Source: a virus. Taken from it: DNA of 64,000 bases. The position numbers and the translations under genes were made by a program. The stretch covers positions 16,991 through 80,990 of IMG/VR virus record IMGVR_UViG_3300025093_000018, one strand, 5' to 3'. Below, piece after piece: positions 56,284 to 64,000 of the stretch. How positions within the stretch are numbered: position 1 is the stretch's first letter; each line of letters opens with the position of its first letter. The notes below the pieces were generated by a model, which saw nothing but the letters and a program-made list of their open reading frames with translations, was not told where the DNA came from and made no database searches.

Positions 56284-56640
56284 TAATTACTGTTAGGCTT
56301 TTATACTTAACTGTTTGGACGAGGGTTCGAATCCCTCCGACTCCACAACGCATCAGTTAGCGAAGGTAGAAAACGCTTGCGTAAACCTACCTAAAAAATT
56401 GGCAGAGTACCCGGAGATACTTGTACACTAAATGGTTGAAATAACCACTGCCAACAATATGGGGTCGTTTTTGGTTTTGACAGCAGAAGACGAGGTATTA
56501 GATAGGTAATTATAATCTCTTAAACGGAGAATTTGATATGGAGCACAATCCATTTATTGTGCAAGAAGAAGCAGTTGCTGAGAAATTGGCAGCCTAATCT
56601 CATTAGTCCCGGTGAAGTATAGTACCCGGGACTTCTTATT
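56284..56640 (+). ncRNA. ssrA: Circularly permuted, two-piece tmRNA gene
   Basis: The acceptor piece comes first (56284-56345): GTTTGGAC, T arm GAGGG-TTCGAAT-CCCTC, acceptor CGACTCC, A73. The coding piece follows (56461-56634): acceptor GGGGTCG, TTTTTGGTTTTGACAGC as in tmRNA D regions, then the tag ORF. GGGGTCG/CGACTCC pair with G3-U70, the alanine signal. Helix 2 can form from AGGTAT/ATACTT and GGTAAT/ATTACT, nested correctly. The tag frame ends AVAEKLAA then TAA, with the stop inside the TGAGA/TCTCA hairpin (H5). Pieces H5 and GCACAAT/ATTGTGC precede a terminal AGTCCCGG/CCGGGACT stem. tmRNA rescues stalled ribosomes with SmpB. Confidence 0.88.
56346..56460 (+). other. Intervening segment of the permuted tmRNA
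   Basis: 115 bases between A73 of the acceptor piece and G1 of the coding piece, expected to be cut out. It is highly structured: AGGTAG/CTACCT around ACG-CTTG-CGT, and TTGGCAG/CTGCCAA enclosing GTAC/GTAC and TGGTT-GAAAT-AACCA. The CTTG tetraloop also occurs in the tRNA-like RNA at 52863. Confidence 0.65.
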
Positions 56641-56655
56641 GAACTAAAATGAAAT

Positions 56656-57042
56656 ATGGAAAGAGATATTCTAATCAAAAAAATTACAGAAGGTAACCCA
56701 GATAAAACTACAATACTTACTTGGATAAGATCTTTACCTAATTACAATAAATTAAAACCATCTACTTATAAAAAAGGAGATATATTGATGCATCCAATAT
56801 TTGCGCATCCTTATATACTTATTGAATATCATGAAGATAGAGGTTGGATTTGTTGTATGTTAACAAGTAAAGAAGAATGCGATGAAGTATTAGTTAAATG
56901 TAATTCAAGGTTTTTACCTGATTCTTATGTAACTAAAATGTTATTTACAATTAATGAGCCTGTTGGATCTTATATGGGGCCTTATGAAAATAATACTCAA
57001 TTAAATTCTATTATTAGAAAATTAAAGAAAATATTTAAATAA
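56656..57042 (+). CDS. 128-residue protein, unknown
   Basis: Soluble protein starting ERDILIKKITEGNPDKTTIL with later HPIFAHPYILIEYHEDRGWI. It begins 22 bases after the tmRNA terminal stem. No family recognised. Confidence 0.6.
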   Translation: MERDILIKKITEGNPDKTTILTWIRSLPNYNKLKPSTYKKGDILMHPIFAHPYILIEYHEDRGWICCMLTSKEECDEVLVKCNSRFLPDSYVTKMLFTINEPVGSYMGPYENNTQLNSIIRKLKKIFK

Positions 57043-57051
57043 AAATTAACT

Positions 57052-57294
57052 ATGAAGCGAGTACATCAACACATCGCTCTTAAAAGAAGAAGAGAAGGTG
57101 TAAAAGAGCGTTTAGAAGCTCAACTTGAAAGTGGAGTTAAGCCAATAAAAGGCAAACCAGGTGAATTTATTCCTTTAACACCTCAAGATATTAAAAGGAT
57201 AAATAAAGAAATTGAAGTTCTTAATGGTCCTATTATGAAGTATCGTAAAAAGAATCGTAAATATGATAAAAAAGGTAATAAATTAGGAGCTTAA
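57052..57294 (+). CDS. 80-residue basic protein, unknown
   Basis: Very basic, Lys/Arg-rich and helical (KRVHQHIALKRRREGVKERL, QDIKRINKEIEVLNGPIMKY). Could bind nucleic acid. It begins nine bases after the previous gene. Confidence 0.6.
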   Translation: MKRVHQHIALKRRREGVKERLEAQLESGVKPIKGKPGEFIPLTPQDIKRINKEIEVLNGPIMKYRKKNRKYDKKGNKLGA

Positions 57295-57480
57295 AAATAT
57301 TATAGGGTGGACAACTTTTCAAAGAGACAAACAAGCCCCTACAATTGAAGGAAAGAAAGGGGGTATAAGTTATAAGTAAGTCTGGTAGTCATGTCCACGC
57401 TGAATCCTCTGGCAATGAGTGAAATATTTCGTCGATGATCACGATGGCCTGTACTTTCCAAAATTTATAAAAAATATTTA
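57295..57480 (+). ncRNA. Candidate structured RNA closed by GTGGACA/TGTCCAC
   Basis: GTGGACA (57307-57313) pairs perfectly with TGTCCAC (57391-57397). Inside are GCCCCT/AGGGGGT-type and CTTTTCAA/TTGAAGG pairs. No ORF is supported before the small gene at 57483. Confidence 0.5.
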
Positions 57481-57482
57481 TT

Positions 57483-57611
57483 ATGTGTGAATTTATAAGA
57501 GATCTTATATTTTATGGTCTATTATTTATGGCTGCAGGTATTGCATGGATATTAGCTAAAATATTTCCATCTAAAAAATCCACTCGTCATTTATATGATT
57601 ACTATCCATAA
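57483..57611 (+). CDS. 42-residue membrane microprotein
   Basis: CEFIRDLIFYGLLFMAAGIA and WILAKIF form one membrane helix, followed by a basic tail KKSTRHLYDYYP. It starts in a TTATTATG context after the structured region. Confidence 0.6.
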   Translation: MCEFIRDLIFYGLLFMAAGIAWILAKIFPSKKSTRHLYDYYP

Positions 57612-57627
57612 ACTAAACTTAATTAAA

Positions 57628-57915
57628 ATGAAAGAAATATTACAAAAAGTTTTAGAAGAATTAAAAAATGATAGAGAAATACATGATGATGGTCATTTTT
57701 TATGTATTTTAGCTAGACAAGTACTAGATAAATATGATTATAATATATTTAAAGATTATTTATATTCTAATGTAGATAATATTATATTACCTGATCATGA
57801 TATTACTTTTAAAGAATTTAAAAAAGAAAATAATACACATCACACAGCTATTTGGAAAGGTAATGAATATGAAGCTAGACTTAAGTGGTTAACTAAACAT
57901 ATATCTTTAAACTAA
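57628..57915 (+). CDS. 95-residue protein, unknown
   Basis: Start at 57628 (KEILQKVLEELKNDREIHDD) behind AACTTAATTAAAATG; an in-frame ATG at 57595 would overlap the microprotein gene. Helical N-terminus with HDDGHF. Unknown function. Confidence 0.6.
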   Translation: MKEILQKVLEELKNDREIHDDGHFLCILARQVLDKYDYNIFKDYLYSNVDNIILPDHDITFKEFKKENNTHHTAIWKGNEYEARLKWLTKHISLN

Positions 57916-57921
57916 AAAATT

Positions 57922-58602
57922 ATGATGAAAGGAATGACACCTGAACAATATGCTGAAGTATTAGCATTTGTTAAAAAATATCATGGGTTTTATGGGTTTA
58001 AGGATGATAAACAACTAAAAGAAATAGCTAAATTATTTCCAGGGCTAAAAGAAAAAGATCGATTAAGAGGTTATTCTATTAAATATGTAGAAGCTACATA
58101 CGATAGTCGAGATGGATGTATCTGGTCAATTAAATTTAGAATAGGTAATGGTATTTGGTTTGCTACAAACGGTGATCAAGGAGACTATAACTTTACTAAT
58201 TTATATGATTGGGTTATGGCTTTTCTTAAAGGTGAAATAGAAGTTAATAAATGGCAACATTCTGGTCCTATATATTGTGATGGAGCAGAAGTTTTAAAAT
58301 GGGCTGGGAAGCAAGCAGAAAAAGTTAAAAGATCTATTGAATCATTTGATGCTATGCAACCTGACTCACACCCTGATGATGGATTTGTAGATAAAAAAGC
58401 TTTAGAAGTTCCTATATTAGCAGCTATAGTTGAAGCATTTCATAAAGGACGTGATAGAAATCATAAATTAGATGTAGAATTATTAAAGAAGTTTACACTA
58501 GAAATGTTCGCTGAAAACCCACATACAAATGATATAGAAGAATGGTATGAAGATCACACATTTACTGAGCGTATGGAAAATGTAATCGATCTTGGAAGAT
58601 AA
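57922..58602 (+). CDS. 226-residue protein, unknown
   Basis: A soluble alpha/beta protein: helical start (GMTPEQYAEVLAFVKKYHGF), central beta (GCIWSIKFRIGNGIWFATNG) and helical end (LLKKFTLEMFAENPHTNDIE). It starts six bases after the previous stop. No known family. Confidence 0.6.
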   Translation: MMKGMTPEQYAEVLAFVKKYHGFYGFKDDKQLKEIAKLFPGLKEKDRLRGYSIKYVEATYDSRDGCIWSIKFRIGNGIWFATNGDQGDYNFTNLYDWVMAFLKGEIEVNKWQHSGPIYCDGAEVLKWAGKQAEKVKRSIESFDAMQPDSHPDDGFVDKKALEVPILAAIVEAFHKGRDRNHKLDVELLKKFTLEMFAENPHTNDIEEWYEDHTFTERMENVIDLGR

Positions 58603-58644
58603 ATCAATTAAAATTAAAAATAAGTTAAATTAAAATTAAACAAA

Positions 58645-59850
58645 ATGTTAAAAACATTATTTACACACAAGTGGAAAATTATTATTACTGCATTAATATT
58701 ATTTATAGCAGTACCGATTTTAAATCCGTTTTCAACCAATGATGCTGGAAATAGGCAAGTAGTACAAACTTTTAGTGGTGACCTTTATGTTCGATTTGAG
58801 CCAGGTTTCTATTGGGCAGGTATATTAAGCAAAGTAACAACTTGGCCAAATAATGTATCTGTACAAATATCTCAAGAGAAAAATAAATCAGAAGATTCTG
58901 ATTTATGGATAGAAGGTAGTATGAAAGATGGTACATTTTCAGAAGGTGATAATGCTTATTTAGAACATACTGTAAAATGGGATTTACCAGGTAATGCTGA
59001 ACAGATGTTAGATATTCATAGAACGTATAATAATATACAAAATCTAATGACTACTACATTATTATCTTATCAAAAGAAAATTGCATCATTTAGTACACAA
59101 CGATTATCATCTGAAGCACATTATTCAGGAGGAAAATCTCAATTAGATGACTATTTTGCAGATCAATTAGAAAATGGACAAGTATTTTTAAATACAGAAA
59201 CCAAAACTAGAACACTTGCAGATAGTAGTACTCAAACATATATTCGAGTAACTCCTAAAGAAGATAAAAACGGAAATATTCTTAGAAAAGAATCCGAATT
59301 GTTAGATTTAGGTATAAAAGCTACTTACACATCAATGGATAATGTTCATTATGATAAAAGGATTTATGAAAAATTAAAAGCTAAAATTGATGCAGCTGCA
59401 GATGAAGCTACAGCTAAACAGGAATTAATTACTGCTCAACAAGTTGCTAAAACAGCAGCTGCTGAAGGAGAAAAATTAATAGCTCAAACTAGAGCAACTG
59501 AAGAAGCAGATAAAATAAAATCAGTAATTCAAGCTGAAAAAGAAGCTTTAGTAGCTGGAGAAAACCTTAAAAAAGCTAAACTTGATGCACAATCAGAGCT
59601 TGTACAAAAGAAAGCTGCAGCAGAAGGAGATAGACTTAAAGTATTAGCAGGTTTAACACCATTAGAAAGAGCTAAAATCGATAAAGAAACTGCTATTGGT
59701 GTAGCAGCTGAATTAGCTAAAGTTAAATTTCCAGAATCTATGATTATTGTAGGAGGTGATGGAAAATCTTCCGGGAGTGTAAACCCCTTTGATGCGGTTG
59801 GATTACAATCATTCCATGAATTATCTAAAAAGATGAGTACTAAAAAATAA
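58645..59850 (+). CDS. SPFH/band-7 (prohibitin/flotillin-like) membrane protein
   Basis: 401 residues. An N-terminal membrane anchor (KIIITALILFIAVPILN) is followed by an SPFH-like domain (RQVVQTFSGDLYVRFEPGFY, YLEHTVKWDLPGNAEQMLDI, YNNIQNLMTTTLLSYQKKI) to about residue 240. A long Ala/Glu/Lys coiled coil (AKQELITAQQVAKTAAAEGE) reaches about residue 355. SPFH proteins build ring or cage scaffolds at membranes and interact with proteases such as FtsH. In phages their role is unclear. The leader has AAATTAAACAAAATG. Confidence 0.8.
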   Translation: MLKTLFTHKWKIIITALILFIAVPILNPFSTNDAGNRQVVQTFSGDLYVRFEPGFYWAGILSKVTTWPNNVSVQISQEKNKSEDSDLWIEGSMKDGTFSEGDNAYLEHTVKWDLPGNAEQMLDIHRTYNNIQNLMTTTLLSYQKKIASFSTQRLSSEAHYSGGKSQLDDYFADQLENGQVFLNTETKTRTLADSSTQTYIRVTPKEDKNGNILRKESELLDLGIKATYTSMDNVHYDKRIYEKLKAKIDAAADEATAKQELITAQQVAKTAAAEGEKLIAQTRATEEADKIKSVIQAEKEALVAGENLKKAKLDAQSELVQKKAAAEGDRLKVLAGLTPLERAKIDKETAIGVAAELAKVKFPESMIIVGGDGKSSGSVNPFDAVGLQSFHELSKKMSTKK

Positions 59851-59857
59851 ATAATAT

Positions 59858-59938
59858 AAGAGTGGGTATCTTACGTCGATGTGAAAATGTCATAATACCT
59901 GCAGGGACTAATAAGCTCTACCCCCTCTTACTTTTAAA
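59858..59938 (+). terminator. Structured terminator after the SPFH gene
   Basis: AAGAGTGGGTA pairs with TACCCCCTCTT before ACTTTT, enclosing about 50 bases with further hairpin potential. Longer than a simple terminator, so it may also be a 3' small RNA. Confidence 0.55.
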
Positions 59939-59947
59939 CTAACTATT

Positions 59948-60073
59948 ATGATTGTAGATACACCACCTCAACCTAATAATTTTAATACTAATTCAGATAA
60001 TTTTTGGTTTAATATTTTAATATTAATTATAGTATTAATTATTTGTATTTATACTATATTAAGCCCTTTTTAA
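59948..60073 (+). CDS. 41-residue membrane microprotein
   Basis: Polar N-terminus (IVDTPPQPNNFNTNSDNF) followed by one strong membrane helix (ILILIIVLIICIYTILS). Single-pass small protein, unknown function. Confidence 0.6.
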   Translation: MIVDTPPQPNNFNTNSDNFWFNILILIIVLIICIYTILSPF

Positions 60074-60100
60074 TATTAAAAGCTAAATAAATAATTTAAA

Positions 60101-60559
60101 ATGTTAAGTAAAGCTATATCAATTACCGCTCAAGCATTTGAGGGTATAAAAGATAAAGGAGGAGCTCCGTATATATTACATTGCTTAACAGTAATGAACG
60201 GAGTTAAATACCTCGGAGAAGACGCTATGTGTGTTGCAGTAATGCATGACCTCATAGAAGATATTGACGAGATAACCATGGACACAATTATAAGATATAA
60301 GTTTAACCAAACTATATGTTATAGCCTTGGTTTATTATCTCATAATCCAAATATGGATTACATGGATTACATTAAAATGGTTGGAACAGATTTTATTGCA
60401 ACTGCAGTAAAAATGGCCGACCTTAGACATAATACCGATATTCTTAGAATGAAAGGTATTCGAAAAAAAGATTTTGAACGTTTAGAAAAGTATCATAGAG
60501 CTTTCATGTACTTACAAAAACAAAGAGAAATACAAGAATTACAAATTTTAAAACCATAA
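60101..60559 (+). CDS. HD-domain protein, small alarmone hydrolase (MESH1/SpoT)-like
   Basis: 152 residues. GGAPYILHCLTV with His27, CVAVMHDLIED with the HD pair at 49-50 and ED at 53-54, and VKMADLRHN at 103-111 match the SpoT/MESH1 hydrolase pattern (HP..HP...A.LHD..ED...KLADR.HN). These enzymes remove pyrophosphate from ppGpp, which would blunt the host stringent response. The substrate is inferred from the motif. The gene ends four bases before the next start. Confidence 0.8.
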   Translation: MLSKAISITAQAFEGIKDKGGAPYILHCLTVMNGVKYLGEDAMCVAVMHDLIEDIDEITMDTIIRYKFNQTICYSLGLLSHNPNMDYMDYIKMVGTDFIATAVKMADLRHNTDILRMKGIRKKDFERLEKYHRAFMYLQKQREIQELQILKP

Positions 60560-60562
60560 ATT

Positions 60563-61333
60563 ATGGAAGATAACTATTTTGAAGAAGAAGAAGAAGAAAT
60601 TACTAATGTATTCGGATTAGAAGTTGGTGATATATTATTAGCAGAAGATATAAGCGCTTGGTCCGCTAAAGGTATGAATTATTATGCATCTCAATTTGCT
60701 AAAAATTGGGAAGCTTGTGATACACCCTTTGGAGGTAATAGAGAAATTGGAGGGTTTGAACAACTTAATGGAGAATGGGCATTTGCTGTATCAGGTACAA
60801 ATGGTGTTTATTTAAGAGCTGAAGGATTTAAAAGATTTTGTGCAAATAGACATAATCAAGAAGAAAAACCTATTATTAAAACATCTTATAGAAAATTTCT
60901 AGAATCATTTGATCATGGAGATATTGTAGTAATTAGTGATGGAGAACATAATGTTGCAGGTGATACTGGTAAAATAGGTACTTTTGTATCTTGTGTTATG
61001 AAAGATGTACCCAATACAAGTGATCTTACATTTGAAGTTAATTCTTATTATGAAGATAAAGATCATAAATTAAATGTGTGGTTTAATTGTATTCGTCATG
61101 CTACTCAAGCTGAAGTTGATCGTTATTTAAATGGGTTTCACTATATTTCAGGTTATGGACCTGCTAAATCTGTGAATCCTAATGAAATTGATCAGGTTTA
61201 TGATGATGATGGAAATTTAATTGAAGACGAACCTTTTGTTTATGAAGAACTTGATTATTCTCGAGAAAACGAAACTACACGAGAAGATATTGTAATTGAA
61301 CAAATTGCTATGATATCAGTTCCAGAAAGATAA
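60563..61333 (+). CDS. 256-residue protein, unknown
   Basis: Acidic start (EDNYFEEEEEEITNVFGLEV), then VGDILLAEDISAWSAKGMNY and beta-rich parts (DIVVISDGEHNVAGDTGKIG, KIGTFVSCVMKD) with the SH3-like rhythm 'GDxVV...GxxG'. A similar rhythm recurs in the 712-residue protein that follows, so they may share repeats. Unknown function. Confidence 0.6.
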   Translation: MEDNYFEEEEEEITNVFGLEVGDILLAEDISAWSAKGMNYYASQFAKNWEACDTPFGGNREIGGFEQLNGEWAFAVSGTNGVYLRAEGFKRFCANRHNQEEKPIIKTSYRKFLESFDHGDIVVISDGEHNVAGDTGKIGTFVSCVMKDVPNTSDLTFEVNSYYEDKDHKLNVWFNCIRHATQAEVDRYLNGFHYISGYGPAKSVNPNEIDQVYDDDGNLIEDEPFVYEELDYSRENETTREDIVIEQIAMISVPER

Positions 61334-61350
61334 AATTAAAATTTATTAAA

Positions 61351-63489
61351 ATGAAAAATTTACCAAGATACTGGGCTATTACTAATTTAGAGGGTGATAA
61401 AGCTGATATTATATCAGATTTTGTTTATAAAGAATATAGTTCTAAATGGTCAATAAATTCTAAAAATGATATTATAGGACATAATGGAAATTCATTCTAT
61501 ATAAATGGTACCTTCTGTGAAGAATCATTTTCTACAATTAATGATCTAAAAAATAGTTCTCCTGTTACTCCATTAACTTATGAAGAATTAACCACAACAG
61601 AAGAATTTCAAAATTTCTTAGATTTAAATGGATTATCACTTCCAGATGATGAAGAGGATAGTTTATATAATAATCAAATTATTGTAATAACTGATGATTC
61701 TATAGAAGGTTATCCAGCTGGTACTATGGGTAAAGTTTTAGATGAAAATTATGATGGTGCTCTTCGTATAGATTTTCCAAAAAAACCTAAAAATGATAAA
61801 GGTATTATTTGGCTTATGAATGATTGTGTAAGACTAGCTACCCCAAAAGAAGCAGATTTCTTTGGTGATATATATCATATTGATGATATATTAAAGTTAG
61901 ATACTTATAAATTCTATAAAAAAGTAGGTGTTAAAAGATATTATTTTAAATCACGTACTTCTTTATGTAGAATTGATCCATTTAACGAAGATGTTGGAAC
62001 AAATCCTAATTTATTAGTTAAATTAAAACCTATAGAAAAAGCCCAAGCACTAGAATATCTTTATGAAACAGCTTTAAAGAAGTATAAAAATAAAAACTTT
62101 AATTGTTTAATGGGTGAAAGCCCTTTTCGAGGAGATATTACAGAATATCCTATTAAAAACTTTGAATATGATACTAGTTTATGGTTTACCCCAAGTAAAG
62201 GTATTGCTATTCAATTATTTAATAGAAATGATGGATGGGCTAAACCTTTAAAAAAAGTAGAAAACGTATCTCATAAATTTAATGAGGGAGATTTAATTAG
62301 AGTTACTGAATGGAGATATAACAAATCAATACCTACAGATCTTACTAAAGATATTCTTATTAAATTAGGAGGTAAATATTGGGATAAATATAAAGACGGT
62401 GTTAATAATTTTAAACATTTACCATTTATAAATAAAAGAAAACCTGATGGAGATGCTTATTCTGATTTAAAAGGTTGTTTATGGAGACATGCAACTGAAG
62501 ATGAGATAGCTGTATATAATAAAGAAGATGAATCTAATATAAGTACTTCTTATAATTTTAATTTAGGAGATTTAGTTATAGTAACTAAATTTGGAGGAAA
62601 AAATGATTGGAATCGTCATTGGTTTAAACCAGGAGAAATTTTAAAATTAGGTGGTAAATTTTGGGATAATAAATCTTTAAAAGGTATAAATGAATTTAAA
62701 GAATTTGCAGCTATATCTGAAAAATCTCCAAAAGGTAATGGTATGAATAGTCAATCCGGTTTTGAATTTAGACTTGCTACTACTAGAGAAATAGATTACT
62801 TTAATAAGGTAGGTTATGGAGCTAATATTAATGATATGGATAAAAAGCTAACACCTAAATCAAATGTAAAATTTGAAGTAGATAAATATTATAAAGAACC
62901 CTTTGGTGATATAATGGTTAAATGCCTTAAAACACATCCTAACTTTGATATTATTACTGAAGGATTTGGTGTACCTTTAATATCTCATTTTGATGAATCT
63001 AGTTTTGAACCGCCTGATAAAAGAATGGAGTGGGGAGAATTAGATAATGAACAAATTAGAGAATGTTTAATTAAACAAGCTACAATCAGATATAAAGATA
63101 AATATATTAAATCTTTATATGAAGAAGAACAAGGTATTTATAAATTTGATCCTAGTCAAATAAATAATTATGTAAGTCATGTAGATTCTTTAAATTATAG
63201 AGTAGGTAATAATTTAATTACTATTTATAAAAATTGTAAATGGACAGAAGCTTTAACATCATGTTCAACTGAAATTAAAGATCCTGTACTTGAAGATCTT
63301 AGTGATAAAATTGATAGTATTGAAGACCCTATTTATGATAAACAACCTTTATTATCCGGAGATGAAATAGAATTTGATGTTGAAACTAAAGGTAATGATG
63401 GAAGAGGTAGTATTTATATGGTAATTAAACATCCAAAGAAAATAATAGAAAGTCAAGAAATTTCTATGCTTAAAGTTAAAGAAAGATAG
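61351..63489 (+). CDS. Large protein with repeated SH3-like units, unknown
   Basis: 712 residues. At least three units start with an xxxGDLxxVTxx phrase: NEGDLIRVTEWRYN (about 310), FNLGDLVIVTKFGGKNDW (about 405) and NNQIIVITDDSIEGYPAGTM (about 125). Each is followed by ILKLGGKFWDN-type or LDENYDG-type segments and a CLWRHATEDEI or CVRLATPKEA phrase. These repeats look like small beta barrels flanked by helices. The regular structure suggests a scaffold or binding protein. I recognise no family. Confidence 0.65.
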   Translation: MKNLPRYWAITNLEGDKADIISDFVYKEYSSKWSINSKNDIIGHNGNSFYINGTFCEESFSTINDLKNSSPVTPLTYEELTTTEEFQNFLDLNGLSLPDDEEDSLYNNQIIVITDDSIEGYPAGTMGKVLDENYDGALRIDFPKKPKNDKGIIWLMNDCVRLATPKEADFFGDIYHIDDILKLDTYKFYKKVGVKRYYFKSRTSLCRIDPFNEDVGTNPNLLVKLKPIEKAQALEYLYETALKKYKNKNFNCLMGESPFRGDITEYPIKNFEYDTSLWFTPSKGIAIQLFNRNDGWAKPLKKVENVSHKFNEGDLIRVTEWRYNKSIPTDLTKDILIKLGGKYWDKYKDGVNNFKHLPFINKRKPDGDAYSDLKGCLWRHATEDEIAVYNKEDESNISTSYNFNLGDLVIVTKFGGKNDWNRHWFKPGEILKLGGKFWDNKSLKGINEFKEFAAISEKSPKGNGMNSQSGFEFRLATTREIDYFNKVGYGANINDMDKKLTPKSNVKFEVDKYYKEPFGDIMVKCLKTHPNFDIITEGFGVPLISHFDESSFEPPDKRMEWGELDNEQIRECLIKQATIRYKDKYIKSLYEEEQGIYKFDPSQINNYVSHVDSLNYRVGNNLITIYKNCKWTEALTSCSTEIKDPVLEDLSDKIDSIEDPIYDKQPLLSGDEIEFDVETKGNDGRGSIYMVIKHPKKIIESQEISMLKVKER

Positions 63490-63532
63490 AAAATAATAAA
63501 ATTTTATTAATTAATTTTTAAAACGACAAGAC

Positions 63533-63976
63533 ATGTCAGAAACAAAATCAAAATTTGCAATTGTAAACAAAATTGCTGCAGCCCTTAAACTGGGAGAATT
63601 TGGTAAAATCGAAAATTTTATCAATAAAGTAGATAGAACTCTTAATAAAGAGATTACTGCTTTACAAAAAAATAAAGAAAATGAAGCTTTTAATTCTAAA
63701 AACAGAACTACAGATCTTAAAGATCAGTTAGAAGATGCTAAACAAGATTTAGAAAATGCTTATTTAAATATCGACCCTAACCAGGTAGATACTAATGAAA
63801 AAGCAAAAAGTTTTATTGATCCTTATTTATCAAACATCAAAAGAAAGCAAGACGAAGTTAAACGTTTAGAAGATGCTATTAAGGATGAAGCAACTGCCCT
63901 TAAAGATTCTAATAAAGTAACTGATGAAAAGATTGCTTATAGAAAAGAAGCTTTAGCTAGTATTACTGGGAAGTAA
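63533..63976 (+). CDS. Coiled-coil protein, 147 residues
   Basis: Helical throughout (NKIAAALKLGEFGKIENFIN, KDQLEDAKQDLENAYLNIDP, NIKRKQDEVKRLEDAIKDEA). Start in ACATGTC context. Codons are well-adapted, suggesting abundance. Function unknown; the gene ends near the right window edge. Confidence 0.65.
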   Translation: MSETKSKFAIVNKIAAALKLGEFGKIENFINKVDRTLNKEITALQKNKENEAFNSKNRTTDLKDQLEDAKQDLENAYLNIDPNQVDTNEKAKSFIDPYLSNIKRKQDEVKRLEDAIKDEATALKDSNKVTDEKIAYRKEALASITGK

Positions 63977-64000
63977 TAATAGTTAATCAACAAAAACGGC

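Noticed and set aside
1-63976. Stop-codon reassignment (TAG or TGA), as in some crAss-like phages
   Set aside because: Long genes such as terminase, portal and the 1869-residue protein are intact in the standard code, genes end with TAA, TAG and TGA, and no suppressor anticodon (CTA or TCA) occurs among the tRNAs.

Overview
The window reads as a large segment of a tailed phage of Bacteroidota, most likely a crAss-like (Crassvirales-type) podovirus. The basis is a collinear set of structural genes on the minus strand: small terminase candidate, large terminase, portal, acidic scaffold-like protein, major capsid protein, ring-like proteins, a 1869-residue muzzle-like tail protein and adhesins. 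The host phylum is suggested by TAnnTTTG-type promoter boxes, AT-rich start contexts such as AAAATTAAAATG and AAGAATAATATG instead of strong Shine-Dalgarno sites, Flavobacteriia-style signal peptides, and a phage protein ending in a type IX secretion sorting domain. Coding follows the standard code. No integrase or CRISPR array is seen.

Layout. Positions 1-31720 (minus strand) hold the virion genes, tightly packed, with TAATG stop/start overlaps at 1233, 5179, 14428, 25369, 25527 and 30876. Positions 31825-37733 (minus) hold fourteen tRNA genes in three groups mixed with tail, metalloprotease and cargo-like genes. Positions 37773-38808 hold a RepL-like winged-helix gene beside four iteron-like direct repeats, followed by small acidic and zinc-motif genes to 39927. 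A 480-base divergent region separates these from the plus-strand half (40409-63976). That half carries about 40 mostly small genes (exported proteins, a T9SS-sorted protein, peptide deformylase, SPFH protein, alarmone hydrolase-like HD protein) and an unusual density of structured RNA: a type III hammerhead ribozyme, a circularly permuted two-piece tmRNA, a tRNA-like RNA with an expanded anticodon arm, an 870-base hairpin-rich non-coding stretch, and several self-terminated intergenic RNAs.

Main discovery. Each of the three tRNA groups is preceded by the same device: promoter box, short leader ORF (28, 25 and 30 codons), antiterminator segment inside the leader, rho-independent terminator, then tRNAs. 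The leader codons spell the amino acids of the tRNAs that follow. Group 1 (Glu, Leu, Leu-like, Trp, Cys, Arg) follows a leader with the run LRTLELCLWLLEE. Group 2 (Pro, Met, Ala, Tyr, His, Phe, Gln) follows a leader with QHNAFYFQPMAF. The single tRNA-Arg(UCU) follows a leader with an AGA-CGG pair. In each leader the bases just after these codons can pair with the 5' arm of the terminator (8/8, 7/7 with wobble, and 10/11). This is the architecture of ribosome-mediated attenuation, used here to sense shortage of exactly the tRNAs the phage supplies. I know of no described phage tRNA operon controlled this way.

Together, the tRNAs, tmRNA, deformylase with a SEC-C tail, and alarmone hydrolase-like protein suggest a phage that invests in managing host translation, while the secreted proteins suggest remodelling of the host surface or surroundings. 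Functions of most small plus-strand genes are unknown, and RNA structures were folded by eye.
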